A stretch of DNA of 64,000 nucleotides from Auriscalpium vulgare (GCA_019915015.1 JAHBBC010000018.1:558001-622000), one strand, 5' to 3'. Positions 32,917-43,594 are shown, counted from the first letter of the stretch. The notes: generated by a model not told the origin, from the sequence alone. Program-made: numbers and translations.

Positions 32917-34192
32917 CCAGCCCTGGGACCGGCATGACGCCGCCCTACCGATCAACACCTCATCCGCGAGAACCCCTGCGCGTCCCCGCCTCAGAATCGT
33001 AGCCTCCGTGCTACGTCCTGACTGCCTCGCCGTTGAGCGCCTCCGAGCCTGGCGGCCTATCGGTTCGACACTCCCCGCCAACCCCGTCCTCCCCCCCGAG
33101 AACATGAAGCGCATTACCGACGTGCTCGGTTTTGCGTGGCAGGAGAGCACCCTGCGAACCTATGGGTCCGGCCTCCTCGTATTCCACGTCGTCTGCGATC
33201 TCAAGGGTATTCCGGAGCACCGCCGCGCGCCGGCATCCTCCGAGTTGGTCATTTTCTTCCTAGCCACCCTCGCTGGCTCGTACGCCGAGTCCACCCTTCA
33301 TAACTACCTGGCCGCGCTTCACGCGTGGCATATCATCCACCTTCTCCCTTGGGAGCTGCAGAACCTGACCGCCCGGAAAGTCCTTGCCGCGGCCCGGAAC
33401 CTCGCGCCGGCCGCTTCTCGTAAACCGCCACGCCCGCCGTACACCATCGCGGTGCTCAGAGCCATCAAGGCCCAGTTGGACCTCAACCTCCCCCTTGATG
33501 CCGCCGTCTGGGCTTGCGCCACCAGCCTGCTGTGGGGAGTCGCGCGCGTTGGAGAGCTCACCGTCCCCTCACTCGACGGGTTCCGCGAAGACGTGCACCC
33601 GTCGCGCGCCAGCATTGAGCGCAAGGCTGACCGATCGGGGAACGCCATCATCGCCATTTTCATCCCGCGCACCAAAACCAACAAGGACGGCGAAGACATT
33701 TACTGGGCTCCGCACCCGGGCGCCCCGACGGACCCGTACGACGCCCTCCAGAATCATTTGCACGTCAACGACCCTCTTCAGGAGCAGCACCTCTTCTGCT
33801 ACGCGCACCGCGGCAAGTCCCGCCCTCTCACGCGCACGATCTTTCTGGCCCGACTCCGCGCCGCCACGCTCGACGCCGGTGAAGTACACCTCCAGGGGCA
33901 CGGCTTCCGCATCGGCGGTACCCTGGAGTACATGCTGCGCGGCGTGCCCCTCGACACCGTGCGAGCCATCGGGCGCTGGAAAAGCGACGCCTTTATGCGT
34001 TACCTCAGGAGACACGCCGAGATCCTCGGTCCATACATGCAGGATCACGCGGACATCCGGCAGGCCATGCTGCAATACGCGCTGCCGGACATCCCATGCT
34101 CCGCCATTGCCAAATGTGAGCATTCCTCCTACCTCCCGGGGGCCAGCTCGCGCAGACGCGTCGTCACACTCCTACGAGTCGGGTATCGCTAA
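32330..34192 (+). CDS. Tyrosine recombinase of YR retroelement
   Basis: Open frame of 620 codons in a different phase that overlaps the RNase H region; the real start is uncertain and may be an internal Met such as that near 32614. The first 220 residues are low-complexity Pro/Ser. The core-binding domain starts near W-Q-E-S-T-L-R-T-Y-G-S-G. Catalytic signature: A-R-V-G-E-L (Arg I), R-T-K-T-N-K (beta-hairpin Lys), H-G-F-R-I-G-G (His-x-x-Arg), I-G-R-W-K-S-D and R-Y-L-R with the candidate nucleophile Tyr. It cuts and rejoins DNA through a phosphotyrosine link and would integrate the circular cDNA. No internal stops, so potentially functional. Confidence 0.85.
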   Translation: MFTPFQTPAPSSASAFGSTGAGEPGGSSQAGSKTDETSGGLRPSASSSSCSPFYRSAQTVHPATSGSSATTKEWSKAGGEGGAETNQPTKFSSGFMHPWRTPGAPYLPPTSPVQSIPPTALPEACTPAAPPSSAPFPFPHAFSPFSSISTRPSLPPTPSAIDLHPEFAPNTIAPRLTQNSSATAAQRISSSRASFSQPWDRHDAALPINTSSARTPARPRLRIVASVLRPDCLAVERLRAWRPIGSTLPANPVLPPENMKRITDVLGFAWQESTLRTYGSGLLVFHVVCDLKGIPEHRRAPASSELVIFFLATLAGSYAESTLHNYLAALHAWHIIHLLPWELQNLTARKVLAAARNLAPAASRKPPRPPYTIAVLRAIKAQLDLNLPLDAAVWACATSLLWGVARVGELTVPSLDGFREDVHPSRASIERKADRSGNAIIAIFIPRTKTNKDGEDIYWAPHPGAPTDPYDALQNHLHVNDPLQEQHLFCYAHRGKSRPLTRTIFLARLRAATLDAGEVHLQGHGFRIGGTLEYMLRGVPLDTVRAIGRWKSDAFMRYLRRHAEILGPYMQDHADIRQAMLQYALPDIPCSAIAKCEHSSYLPGASSRRRVVTLLRVGYR

Positions 34193-34404
34193 CCCGGCCC
34201 CCCTAGGATTCATCGATCGGTGTCGGAGGCCCCCAGAGGGCTTCGCCCGTCTTCTCCTGCCTGTTTCCTTCATCTCCACGCGTAGTTGTACATGTCCACC
34301 TTTTCTTGACCCTCCAATTATATTGCGCCTGCCTTCCTTCGCGTGACGATCCACCGTCATCGGCTCAGTCGCCCTCTCCCGCCGAGCGAGCTCGTACCCG
34401 TAGA
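34185..34404 (+). repeat. Retroelement repeat B1
   Basis: 220 bp, nearly identical to 40956-41176; the copies differ by one C in a C-run (6 versus 7). It includes the stop codon of the recombinase frame. Confidence 0.85.
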
Positions 34405-34547
34405 TGGTACTCTACGGCGGGCCGAGGCACGAGGCCCGCCGTAGCGGGAGGTCTATGCTTACGCGAGCCTCGCCGGGACTCATCGCCGCCAAGTCTCTCA
34501 GGCAGGCGCTCATTTGTTCACTCTTGACTGCCACCTGGCATTTCCCC
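34405..34547 (+). repeat. Retroelement repeat A2, left part
   Basis: Matches A1 29138-29280. It is interrupted after ATTTCCCC by the hAT insertion and resumes at 39877. Confidence 0.85.
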
Positions 34548-34567
34548 TAGTGTTGCGGGAAAAACCT
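34548..34567 (+). repeat. hAT left terminal inverted repeat
   Basis: 20 bp, 19 of 20 matching the right terminus in inverted orientation. Confidence 0.9.
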
Positions 34568-34926
34568 CTGGCCAGTATCCCCCCGGTAAGGTACCGGTGG
34601 CGCTCCTAGCCGGGGAGGTATCAAACCGGTACCGTACCAGGGAAATAGTCACGTGATGTTTAGTTCCCACGCAGTAGCAGCTCGATTTTCGCGTACACAC
34701 GAGGATTTGGAATGGTTTCAATGCATCAGATGAAGATTTAGCAGTGTATGTATCCATAGCCAAATTGCCAGAGCTTAGCCGTAGGTGCCCCGACCTGTAC
34801 GAATTCGCTGCTGCCTGCTACACAAGTGTCATGATTTGTCAGCAGACGCGGCTTTTGCAAGGCTGCCGCAGCACTCGAGCGTACATTGTAACAACGCGTA
34901 CAATACATACTGAAACCTCGGGAGGC

Positions 34927-37900
34927 TTATTGAAACAAGGCATCTGTGCTGAAATCATTGTCCTCTTCATCAGAATCTGGTATGCTCTCGTCCCTAGCCT
35001 GACCTGCACTGACTCCGACAGCAGGGTTCCGACGTGCAGGAAGCTGAGCTTCCTCCGCGAGGACATCAGATAAAATTGCAGACCTCAGGTTGATGTGAGG
35101 CATCTTGATGAAAGCATTGGCAGGTTCGTACGGTTCTGCCAGGTCTTCACCTTGAACGTCATTGTCGTCTTCTTCGTCCGACATCGGTGCGGGTGCGTTT
35201 TCTGAAGAGGGGAATACCTTCTTTTCGATGTTGTAGAACTTGACCGAAGGGAATTGATTAGTGTGCGCGCACACCTGCTCGAATGGTTGGAACACTGTGT
35301 ACTTCAATAAAGAACGGAGGTTGCTTACCTTGCTCTTAGACATGTGGTACTGTCGGACTTGAGTCATTGCAGACATGTTATGCACGGATAGCCGATTCCT
35401 ATGCTTTGGAGTAAGCCATGTGAATGTAGAGCCAGTCCGTTCATCGGGCATGGAGTTGACTCGGACGGAATACAGTTTGATAGCGAGATGCTATTCATGA
35501 CAGCATCAGTCGGCAGCGCTCGGTGAATCATACGGACACGAACACGTACCGGAAGGATGTGCACATTATCAGAGCCAACACGGCCCTTCCACCACTTAAG
35601 GACCGCCTGCGGAACCGTATCGTCGAGCGGATGATCGAATGGGAACTGGTGTCGAGCATAGGCTAGAGTTTCCCTGTGAAGTTGGGCTGTAAATGATTTC
35701 CCTTTTTTTGCCCACTTCAAGAATGCCTTCTTATGGCCATGAACGATCTCTTTCTCTCCGATGTTGGCTAAGAAGCGGACAACGGACTCGAAAATTGATG
35801 GATGCCGAACACCAATGAGTGTCACCTTCTCGCCTTCCGGTAGCCACAGGTCCGACGTGATAAGATCTGATTGATGCACACATAAGACAGCGACGAGATG
35901 CAAGCAAAAGAATGGCTCTAACCAGGGTTCAGATATGCTGCAGCAAGGTATGCATTATTAGCTATGTTGCCATCCAGAAAGAGTTGGCGATGTCGCGCAT
36001 TGAGGATGCCGCGGATGGCGTTCGCGACCTCAGCGTCAAAATACAGCCTAGGATTTTGAAAGGCGTCCTCTGTTGCACGAATAACAGCATGCCAGAATAT
36101 ATAGACGTCGGCAGCAGTTGCCTCCAGAGCCTCCAGGCAGGCTAATGCCTTTGTTGCAGGCAAAGTGGCCGCGATGAACTGGGAGAGACCAGACTCGAAC
36201 TTGAATGTCTGGTGATCATCCGGTGCAGGCTGAAAATACTCAGCAATTTCCTGCGAATGTTGTCAGCAAGTCATTTCGTCTAGTCGATCCATCAATTGTA
36301 CCTCATAAAGTCCGTTAGGCGATTCACGGATGACTTTCTTGATCGCAGCTGAGGACCGATGGACAGAGCGAGCAGAGAGCGGGATTGTTGCGAATCTCGT
36401 CTTTCCGATAGCCTCCAGGCCGCGTCCTGTCTTTAGTTTTTCACGAGCTTTCTTGAGGGCTGCATGTCCAGCGTGCGAGGTATGAAATAATGTTATTGTC
36501 TGCCGCACCACACGGATGATCTGGTTGCGGATTAGATCTGATTAATGCTGGTAGTGTGGACGTTTGCGCACCGGTTTGAAAACATCAATGAGATTAATCT
36601 CAAGGATTGTGCGATTCAAGTGATGGCAAACATCCGCAAGATTGAGCGCAGTGGGCATGAGGGCCAGAATTGCAATGGAACGCGAGGCTCGCGTGTTACC
36701 CGTGCTATCACATGTCAGGCCGGAAAACCTGGACGGACCGATGGCATTGACAATCTGCGCGAAGTTGTTAGAAATCGCTGAAGTAGTTAAGTTCCAATGC
36801 CCACGTACCGGACTTGCGACATTCTCAACGATCCAAGGTGCAGTGTGCGACTCGGAAGTTGCCTCCCGTGTGTCCATCAAGTATACTTCACGGTCTGAGG
36901 TCGAGACGTGTACAGTCCAGTAGGACTCACGACCTGTCGAAGTTCCGCCGTCATAGGAGAGAGTGAGGTCTTCCTGACCTTGCAGATACTTGAGTTGCTC
37001 CCGGCGGACCCACGATGCTTCGTTTACGATGCCTTCATATTCGAGCTTGTCTCTGGTTGAAGGTGCATATGATGGTAAGGCAATCTCAAGCATCTCCTTC
37101 CACTCCGGGCGCGAGACGATATATGTTGGCAAACCCGCGACGCATATGAGTTTAAGAATGGCAAGGTCGAGCTTTCTGTGACGCTCGAGCTTCCCAAGCG
37201 CCTTTGCTTGCCGAAAGAACGCATGTGTCGCGGCGCCTGCATCTTGCTTCTCCCCATCTTGTCCAATTCCATCTTGAGCTCCTAGTTCCTTCGCAACCAT
37301 CATGGATCCTTTCGAATTGGTGAGCTCCTGGACCTGCGCAGACAGTGCCTTTCCAGCTGAATGTATGTGCACTTTCTCCCGCAGCTCTGAGGACAGCTTG
37401 GGGCAGTCCTTTGCATGACGAACGACTCGGATCAACGCTCGATGTCGGAAAGTATGATGGCAAGGGTTATCAGGACCTCCGACACAGCGCCAGAGCAGCG
37501 TAGTTGGATTGTCGCGGCGATAGCAAGCCTCGGTGAGAGCGTCCATCAGAGGATCCGGCGGCCGTCCTCCCCGGCGCGCATCCTTCTTCGGCTGCACCCA
37601 TTTGACAAGGTCACCAGGGTTAAGCTCAATCTCCATGTCGCTCCCATCTTCTTCCCCCATCTCGTTCACATACGGAGCTGCGCCGTCCGCAACTCCTTCG
37701 GCATCTGATTTCTGTTCATCGAGCTGCTGGTCTTGCAGTACCGGTGAACTACTAGGCTGCTTGTGCGTAGCGACTGTGTTTCCGCCCGAACGCTTTGCAA
37801 CCTGTAAGCAAAGCTTCTGTTACTTACTGCTGTCGCGCGCTGACAACCTCTTTGGGCACTTACAGTTGACGTTCCAGCAATATGCAGATTCAACGACGCC

Positions 37901-39435
37901 GGTTTGAAGACCTCGTCCCACTGCTGCTTGCTCCCCGCATTGCCGGAACTCTCCGCCGGTTCCTTTCCTTTCGAAGCGGCATTTTTCTTCGTGCGTTTGG
38001 CTGGCACGGTGAGTGGCGTGACATTGGTGGCTACACTCAGTCGCCTCTTAACGACGCCTTCTAGACTCAATAACTGCGGCTTCGTGAACGCCGATGTGTG
38101 CGCACTTGCCCGTATAAGCATGCCAGGCGCTAGCATATTGGACTTGTATTTGAGACTGTCCTGCACTGTCGGTGAGTCGAGTCCGCAAGTAAGTGAAGCT
38201 GAGCGCGCACTGACCATGTCACGTAGGTAACACATTATGTCAGCAAGGTGTCGAATGCGTTGCACGACACAGTCTGTATCCGAGAGGAGATGGATGTCGT
38301 CGGGGATGAGATGGTGAGCAAGAGAATTGTGGCTGAGGACAGAGCAGGAGAAGCTGTCGAGCTGTGGGGTGCATGGTAACACGTTGAGTGAAAGCGGCCC
38401 AGTCGCTCCGTGTTGTCCTAACCACCATTCTATCATCTCCAACAGCTCGCGGGGCGGCTTCCGTCCAAGAGAATCAGCATAGAAAGCCGTGTGTGGCTCT
38501 ACGCTGACCGCAATGGACACCCAGTGATTTGTCTCGTGTACGGCTGCTGGCAAGAGCACATCCGCGCCATCGATCCGCACCCCGATCGTCATTCCAACCT
38601 CCTTGAGTGATCCATCTTGCAGCTGCGAGCCAGCCAATCGTAGGGGAGTGATGCCGCGCATTGATTGGTAAGATGTTCCGCTAGCATTGAGTCGTGCGCG
38701 GTTGCGGTACGTGTCAATGAGCTTGACTGATGCCGCACTCGGCAGTATACATGCCGGCTTGCCTTGTCTTTGCAGACGATGACCTAGCAGCATCCCCAGC
38801 TGATCCATATGCTCCGCCGCCAGCCAACGCCGACCACAGTACGATGTAAGCGTCTTTGGATCGACGCCCATCGTCGTTGGGAGGGGTACGTCCCATGGCC
38901 AGTCGTCGAGGAGTGCTGACGTGTCTGCAGCAAGGGACTTCACCTCGTCGTTGAGCAAGCCCTCGGTCCAAGTCTTCAACCACGCAGTGGCCAGAGAAAG
39001 GCGCGCCTTGGCAGCGAGTATGCGCCGGACCTCGTACCAGTAGGTGAGAACCCACATCGGGGTTTTGAGTGTTTGTTGAGTGACCGACTCTTGAACAGGA
39101 TAGCCCAGGCAAGCATAGCCTGTCTCTAGGGCGGGGTTGACGCGGTTTTGCAGGATTTCCAACACCTCGGTGTGCGGCGGCATCGGCCTAGAGAGCAGGA
39201 CCATTGCATTTGCGGCCGTTATGAAGCTTTGGCCCTTCGAGAAGAGTGTGCTCTGCTGGAGCAGAGACGGCGCGTTCGCCTCCGGTGGGACAGGGAAATC
39301 TTGGATATCGGCATTGCGCAGGGCTGGTGTGGGTAGTAGGACATGTTTAATGTCGTCGGGAATGGGTATTCTTTTGAGGATATCACCCAGAGTTTGAAAT
39401 GAGTCGATGTCGTGGATGACCTCGTCGTCCGCCAT
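34927..39435 (-). CDS. Ulp1/C48 protease-BED-hAT transposase fusion
   Basis: Six minus-strand exons: 37864-39435, 36572-37801, 36302-36520, 35923-36250, 35550-35866, 34927-35490 (introns 62, 51, 51, 56, 59 nt); 1409 aa, every junction in phase. Residues about 220-400 form a C48 (Ulp1-type deSUMOylase) domain with His304 in N-H-W-V-S, Asp321 in A-D-S-L-G, Gln358 and Cys364 in P-Q-L-D-S-F-S-C. Near 625-650 is a BED-like finger (W-R-C-V-G-G-P-D-N-P-C-H-H...C). Then the hAT core: L-T-L-S-Y-D-G-G-T-S, C-D-S-T-G-N-T, L-N-L-A-D-V-C-H-H-L-N, the A-A-A-Y-L-N-P motif, V-L-K-W-W, and the dimerisation region N-S-M-P-D-E-R-T. The acidic tail may be regulatory. An in-frame 54-nt candidate intron follows S-K-S-K in the last exon. 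No stop or frameshift: it looks active. Confidence 0.88.
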
Positions 39436-39848
39436 TTGACAGTTTTGAGGGTTGGCAAAATGTGCTAGGCCAGTGTCGAAGGTGAAGATTGCGCCCTCAT
39501 TTAGTCACTCACTACGGAGTGTAAATGTCGATCACAGCAACGGGTCGATCATACACACGTTGCTGCATACAACACTCTTGCAACTATCCCATGCCGAGGC
39601 GGGATGTGTCTAATACCTCCTTAAACATCCGCGTAGCATTGCACAACCACCTTACGACTGCCGGCCATGTCTGCGTGCGAGGCTGCGAGCCTCATGGCTC
39701 ATGGGCCGGCGCCGGGCGCCGGAGGGGCCGACACACATCACGTGCTGGAGGTATTGTACCGGGTATATTGGGGCCCAGGGCAGGGCAGGTATGGTACCGG
39801 TACTATACAGGTACATTACCGGGGAAAAACTTTTTCGGGGAAAAACTC

Positions 39849-39868
39849 AGGTTTTTCCCGCAACGCTA
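39849..39868 (-). repeat. hAT right terminal inverted repeat
   Basis: Inverted partner of 34548-34567, followed directly by the second ATTTCCCC target duplication. Confidence 0.9.
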
Positions 39869-39901
39869 ATTTCCCCTCAGCTCTAGTGCTTCGTTTTCGC
39901 A
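39869..39901 (+). repeat. hAT target duplication and A2 right part
   Basis: ATTTCCCC (target-site duplication) followed by 25 bp that match A1 29281-29304. Confidence 0.85.
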
Positions 39902-40043
39902 CCCTCCCTGCCCGCGTGTCCGCTCTCCCCCACTATCGCCACTCCTTCGTTCTTGGCTCCAGCACTGTTCATCACTGACGTATCCTCCAGTCCTCTGGTT
40001 TTATATAGGCTGCTGCACCTCCCATGATTTCGCCCATCACAGC

Positions 40044-40750
40044 ATGGATCCAATCGCTTTGCCGGTTCTTCTCAACACCGCCGCCTCCCCATCGTCCACC
40101 ATACGCCCTTTGCCCACCCCACCTCCTTCGAGAGAATCCCAGCTCTCCATCGAGCGCTCCCAGTGGCTCATAACCCCCCTTCCCCCTCCGCCCTCGCCCC
40201 TCCATCTGCGGGTGCGCGACGCCACGGACCGCATCCACTCCTTCCTCCGCCCATACAAGTTTCGGCTCGACCGCCTCTACTGGCACTTCTTCCCCCCAAC
40301 CTCGACCATCCGTTCATCCTGGTTCACAGCAAACTCCTCTCCGAAGCCGTTGACTTCCGTGACCCTTTCGCCTGGCTCGCCACCTGTCGACCAGCGGAGC
40401 AGCTGTTCATCGGCGCAAAAATCATGATCATCGCCTCTCCCCCCTCCTCCCAACAGCTCAGGGCCATCCTGACCGGCGTGGTCCTCGCCATGCGTGGCGT
40501 CGGCCGTGAACGCATCCAGCTCGTCATCGGCCCCAACAACGGCAGGGGCCCCTTGGACTACCTCGAGGTGGAACGCGCGTGGGTTCGGATCCCCTTGCGC
40601 GAGCACATCGCCATCGCCCTCTCCAGCAGCGCGCACGTGAACCCCCTCGCGCATCATCCGGTGGCAGCCGGTGAAGTTATCGACGAGTGGTCGGGTTCTA
40701 ACTGCGTTCACATCCGGAGCGTTTCGCGTCGTCCCGCGCGGGAGGAGTGA
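40044..40750 (+). CDS. Accessory ORF of YR retroelement, unknown function
   Basis: Frame 40044-40427 starts M-D-P-I-A-L-P-V-L-L and is Pro-rich; from about 40292 the sensible reading moves to the frame ending at 40750 (F-I-L-V-H-S-K-L-L-S...I-G-A-K-I-M-I-I-A-S...V-I-D-E-W-S-G). One extra C in the six-C run 40292-40297 would join them into about 235 aa, so one protein with a base-call or real indel is likely. The second half has a regular alternation of hydrophobic strands and helices, suggesting a globular domain, but no family is recognised. It lies between repeats A2 and B2, where Ngaro-type elements sometimes carry extra genes. Confidence 0.5.
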
Positions 40751-40955
40751 AGAGGAGGAAAAGAGAATGCCTCACACCCCGAGATCGCGCGTTCCTTATC
40801 TTACCCATCCGCTCTCCTTCCTTAGTAATCCGATCCCTCCGTTTTACTCAGTCGCTCCTTTCCTTTCTCTCATTTTGACGCTGTTCGTTACTCCTATTTG
40901 GGTTCCCCTCGAGGTAGCATCCCACCCGCCCATGGCCCGTGGTCCCTCCCACCCG

Positions 40956-41176
40956 ATCGCTAACCCGGCCCCCCCTAGGATTCATCGATCGGTGTCGGAG
41001 GCCCCCAGAGGGCTTCGCCCGTCTTCTCCTGCCTGTTTCCTTCATCTCCACGCGTAGTTGTACATGTCCACCTTTTCTTGACCCTCCAATTATATTGCGC
41101 CTGCCTTCCTTCGCGTGACGATCCACCGTCATCGGCTCAGTCGCCCTCTCCCGCCGAGCGAGCTCGTACCCGTAGA
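40956..41176 (+). repeat. Retroelement repeat B2
   Basis: Near-identical to B1 34185-34404; its right end marks the right end of the composite element. Confidence 0.85.
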
Positions 41177-41439
41177 GATGTCGAGCCAAGCACTTATTCC
41201 ATTACAATCACAATTACTTATGTACATCGTTCTACATAGCACTGATACGACGATGAGAGAGTACGAGAGTGAGTGCGAACGCACGAGAGAACAGGAGGAA
41301 TACGAGAGCACGAGCACAAAAACGCGCGAACAGAGTGCACAGGAGCATAAGAGAGCACATCACCATGAAAACAGAAAAGCGAAAGTGAGCGCTGAGCACA
41401 GTGTGGAGATGAGGAGTACCAACGACAACTCACTTGCGC

Positions 41440-42300
41440 TTCTTTTTCTTGCAGTTCCAGGACGTCTTCGACGGATGTGGGTTTTTTCGTTCGAGAGGCG
41501 AGGGCGGAGGTGGCTTCGACGACTCGGAAGAACGCTACATCATCTTTGTCCTCTGCATCGGCGGCGCGCCCGAGACGTACATAAGGACAGCTGCGACGGG
41601 CTGACGGGCTCTGGTGAGGCCATTCATTAATAGAGATATATGCGCATATATGCGCATGGTATCACTCACTCAGCGCACAAAGTCCGCCTTGGCAAGGCTC
41701 CTTGTGAACATTCGACAGGAGGTGCACAATCTCCATGTACACCTGTGTATTAATCCTGTGGGCTGTCCGCGCCGGCGCGTGAGTGCATTGGCAAGGTCGA
41801 TGAAAGCACTTACATGTTCTTTATCATCTTCTTGCTTCGCTCCGGTTGGTCGTTGAGGCCTTGGCAACGAAGAGGTGGTCATATGGGCGAAAAGGATTGG
41901 TCAGTCGGGGACAGCGCAGCATATATGCGGGAACTTGAAGCACATACTGTCTCTTCCGTGTCCCGCGCCTTCTGCTCACTTTGGCTTTCGTGCGTGTCGA
42001 TCCTTTTGGCCGAGGACCTCTCTTGGTCGTTCCTGACACACTATGAGGAAAAGTTGGGTACAAATTAAGGGCGGAAGGTGACGATAATACGTACTTCTGC
42101 ATTTTCTCGAGCTCTTCTGTGCGCTGCGAGCGCGTCGAATCCGGAGTTGACGGAGTCGCGGAACGGCCGGAGGGTCGGGAGGATGACAATGGGCATGATG
42201 GTGGTGAGAGGGCAAGAGAGAACGGACTGGCGTTTCACGGGAGGTCGCGACGTCATATGCATCATAACCACCACGTGACCGTCTCGACTTCGTCGCCAGC
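41440..42300 (-). CDS. Multi-exon hypothetical gene, incomplete model
   Basis: Minus-strand region with several coding-looking segments joined by plausible introns. Near 42190-42115 is a Ser/Pro-rich piece ending E-E-L-E-K-M-Q. After an intron at about 42043-42096 comes a basic piece with G-T-T-K-R-G-P-R-P-K-G and R-R-R-G-T-R-K-R, AT-hook-like. Further down are V-Y-M-E-I-V-H-L-L-S-N-V-H-K-E near 41730-41680 and V-V-E-A-T-S-A-L-A-S-R-T-K-K near 41545-41500, ending at a GTGAGT. The 3' part is not found; the retroelement B2 end at 41176 lies 260 bp downstream, so the element may have landed in or just beyond this gene. The basic patches hint at a nuclear or nucleolar protein. Exon borders are approximate and the family is not recognised. 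Confidence 0.35.
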
Positions 42301-42434
42301 TGCTGAGTCTTGCTCTTCTCACCCGCGTCTGCGACTTGTGCTAGGCTCTGCACTGTCTCCTTCGTACCCACTGAACCTCCCCCCCACACGGCCACTCTTT
42401 GATCTGGCCACGCGAGACTGCGCAGCAACCACAA

Positions 42435-43300
42435 GTTGACCGGCTTCGCGGCTCACTGGCAGGTGCGTCTTCAGTGTGATTTCTTTGTGTCTGAAGTTCT
42501 GCCTAATCACTCGCGCTGCCACGTCAGCGCGGACGCACTCAACATTCATGCAAATGGCGACACACCATCGTAGCGCACGAGTGGGGCTCCCAGGTGTGCA
42601 TGCGATCTCATTGTCGTGTACTGGCTCGCCATTGTTGCCTTACGACCCTCTGCGTCGAACGCATAGCTAGTCTGGTGGGCAGTACAAGGCAGTACATCTT
42701 GATGTTTACTGAATGTTTTTGTTTATCTAGTGCGTGAATCGGACAATCTGGGCGTACATGTCACACGCGCCCATACGCAGCCCGTGTTTTTCGACTGGAT
42801 ACTCTTCAAAGACGGACAACGATGTCGCCGCTGCGCGCAGCCGCGGATGCGACTCGAACAGTGTTTGACGACTAGCGAGTGATACTCCCGTATGTGCTCT
42901 ATCTTTCTTTGCCCAAACTTTGCTCACCGCGCCACCCATTTTTGCCTGTCTCGGCGACCTCGTCACGCTCACGCTCCTCAGCATCTTATTAACCATCCTC
43001 ATCCATTTCATCGGCCGTCGACGAGCCTGCGCAGGCAGAGCGTTGTCCACGCGCCCGCGTGTGACAACGAAGAAGATGCTCACCACGGACGCCGACGTGC
43101 GCGGGCTCTTGCCGTCCTCCGCCAGTGGCGCTTCGACTGCAGTGTCCACGATCGCGTGCGCGCGCTCGTCGCCCTCTGTGCCCTCCATGGTCACCAGGGA
43201 AAATGTGTCTGCGACAGCCACCAAGAAGGCACGGATGACAGAAAGGAGGTAATCACCGTTCTAAAGGTGACCGTTAACGACGATGCAGATCTGAGATGAG
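42435..43300 (+). other. Region with a possible small membrane/secreted ORF
   Basis: A plus-strand frame at 42920-43252 contains a strong hydrophobic helix (L-V-T-L-T-L-L-S-I-L-L-T-I-L-I-H-F-I) followed by Arg-rich and Ser/Thr-rich sequence. The opposite strand is also open (42727-43224), which is usual in GC-rich DNA. No splice partners or homologs recognised. Confidence 0.3.
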
Positions 43301-43594
43301 GAGTGTTTGCGCGGACGCGCACTGCGGTGAAGGAGATCAAGGAGAACGCGCCTGCGGCCGACGACGAGGTTATGGGGCAGGAGGAGGAAGTGGAGGTGGT
43401 GAAGGAGCCCCGAAGATGCGCATGAAGATGAGCGCGCCGGCCGCACTTGCTCGTCGCATGCCCTGCTTCCCACCTTTCTGATTTCCCTCCTGCCCCCGCG
43501 CATTGCAACATCGTCATCATTATCCATCGCATTGTATCGCATTGACCTTCCTATCCCCATCTGCCGGCGTTTGGTAATCCACTCTATTCGTTGG

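Larger units (their letters stand above)
34548..39868 (-). mobile_element. Complete hAT transposon carrying a Ulp1-transposase fusion
   Basis: 5321-bp element. Ends are TAGTGTTGCGGGAAAAACCT and, on the other strand, TAGCGTTGCGGGAAAAACCT: 20-bp terminal inverted repeats with one mismatch that fit the hAT 5'-YARNG rule. Flanking 8-bp direct repeats ATTTCCCC lie at 34540-34547 and 39869-39876, and removing the element rebuilds the retroelement A repeat exactly as in A1. Subterminal regions (to 34660 and from 39735) contain several 'ggtaccgg/ccggtacc' palindromes that may bind transposase. One long spliced gene fills the interior on the minus strand. Confidence 0.92.
29138..41176 (+). mobile_element. 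Tyrosine-recombinase retrotransposon (DIRS/Ngaro-like) with nested hAT
   Basis: Composite element with gag, RT-RNase H and tyrosine-recombinase frames between 29356 and 34192. Repeats are arranged A1 (29138-29304), B1 (34185-34404), A2 (34405-34547 plus 39877-39901, split by a hAT insertion) and B2 (40956-41176). The A1...B1-A2-B2 order is the split-direct-repeat layout described for Ngaro-type elements. No target-site duplication is evident at the outer ends, as expected for tyrosine-recombinase integration. Between A2 and B2 there is an extra ORF (40044-40750). An alternative reading is two head-to-tail units, the right one being a non-autonomous derivative in which the RT and YR genes were replaced. 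Confidence 0.75.

Noticed and set aside
33569..34123. 184-codon minus-strand frame opposite the recombinase
   Set aside because: Antisense shadow with no recognisable motif.
33384..34346. 320-codon plus-strand frame over the recombinase
   Set aside because: Shifted reading of the YR gene, Pro/Arg/Thr-rich, no domain.
37666..37801. Ulp1-like frame as a separate gene ending at 37666
   Set aside because: The read-through after T-S-T is intron sequence with clear donor and acceptor; splicing continues in frame into the transposase.
42727..43224. 165-codon minus-strand frame
   Set aside because: The opposite strand has the clearer feature (a hydrophobic helix); composition is that of an antisense shadow.
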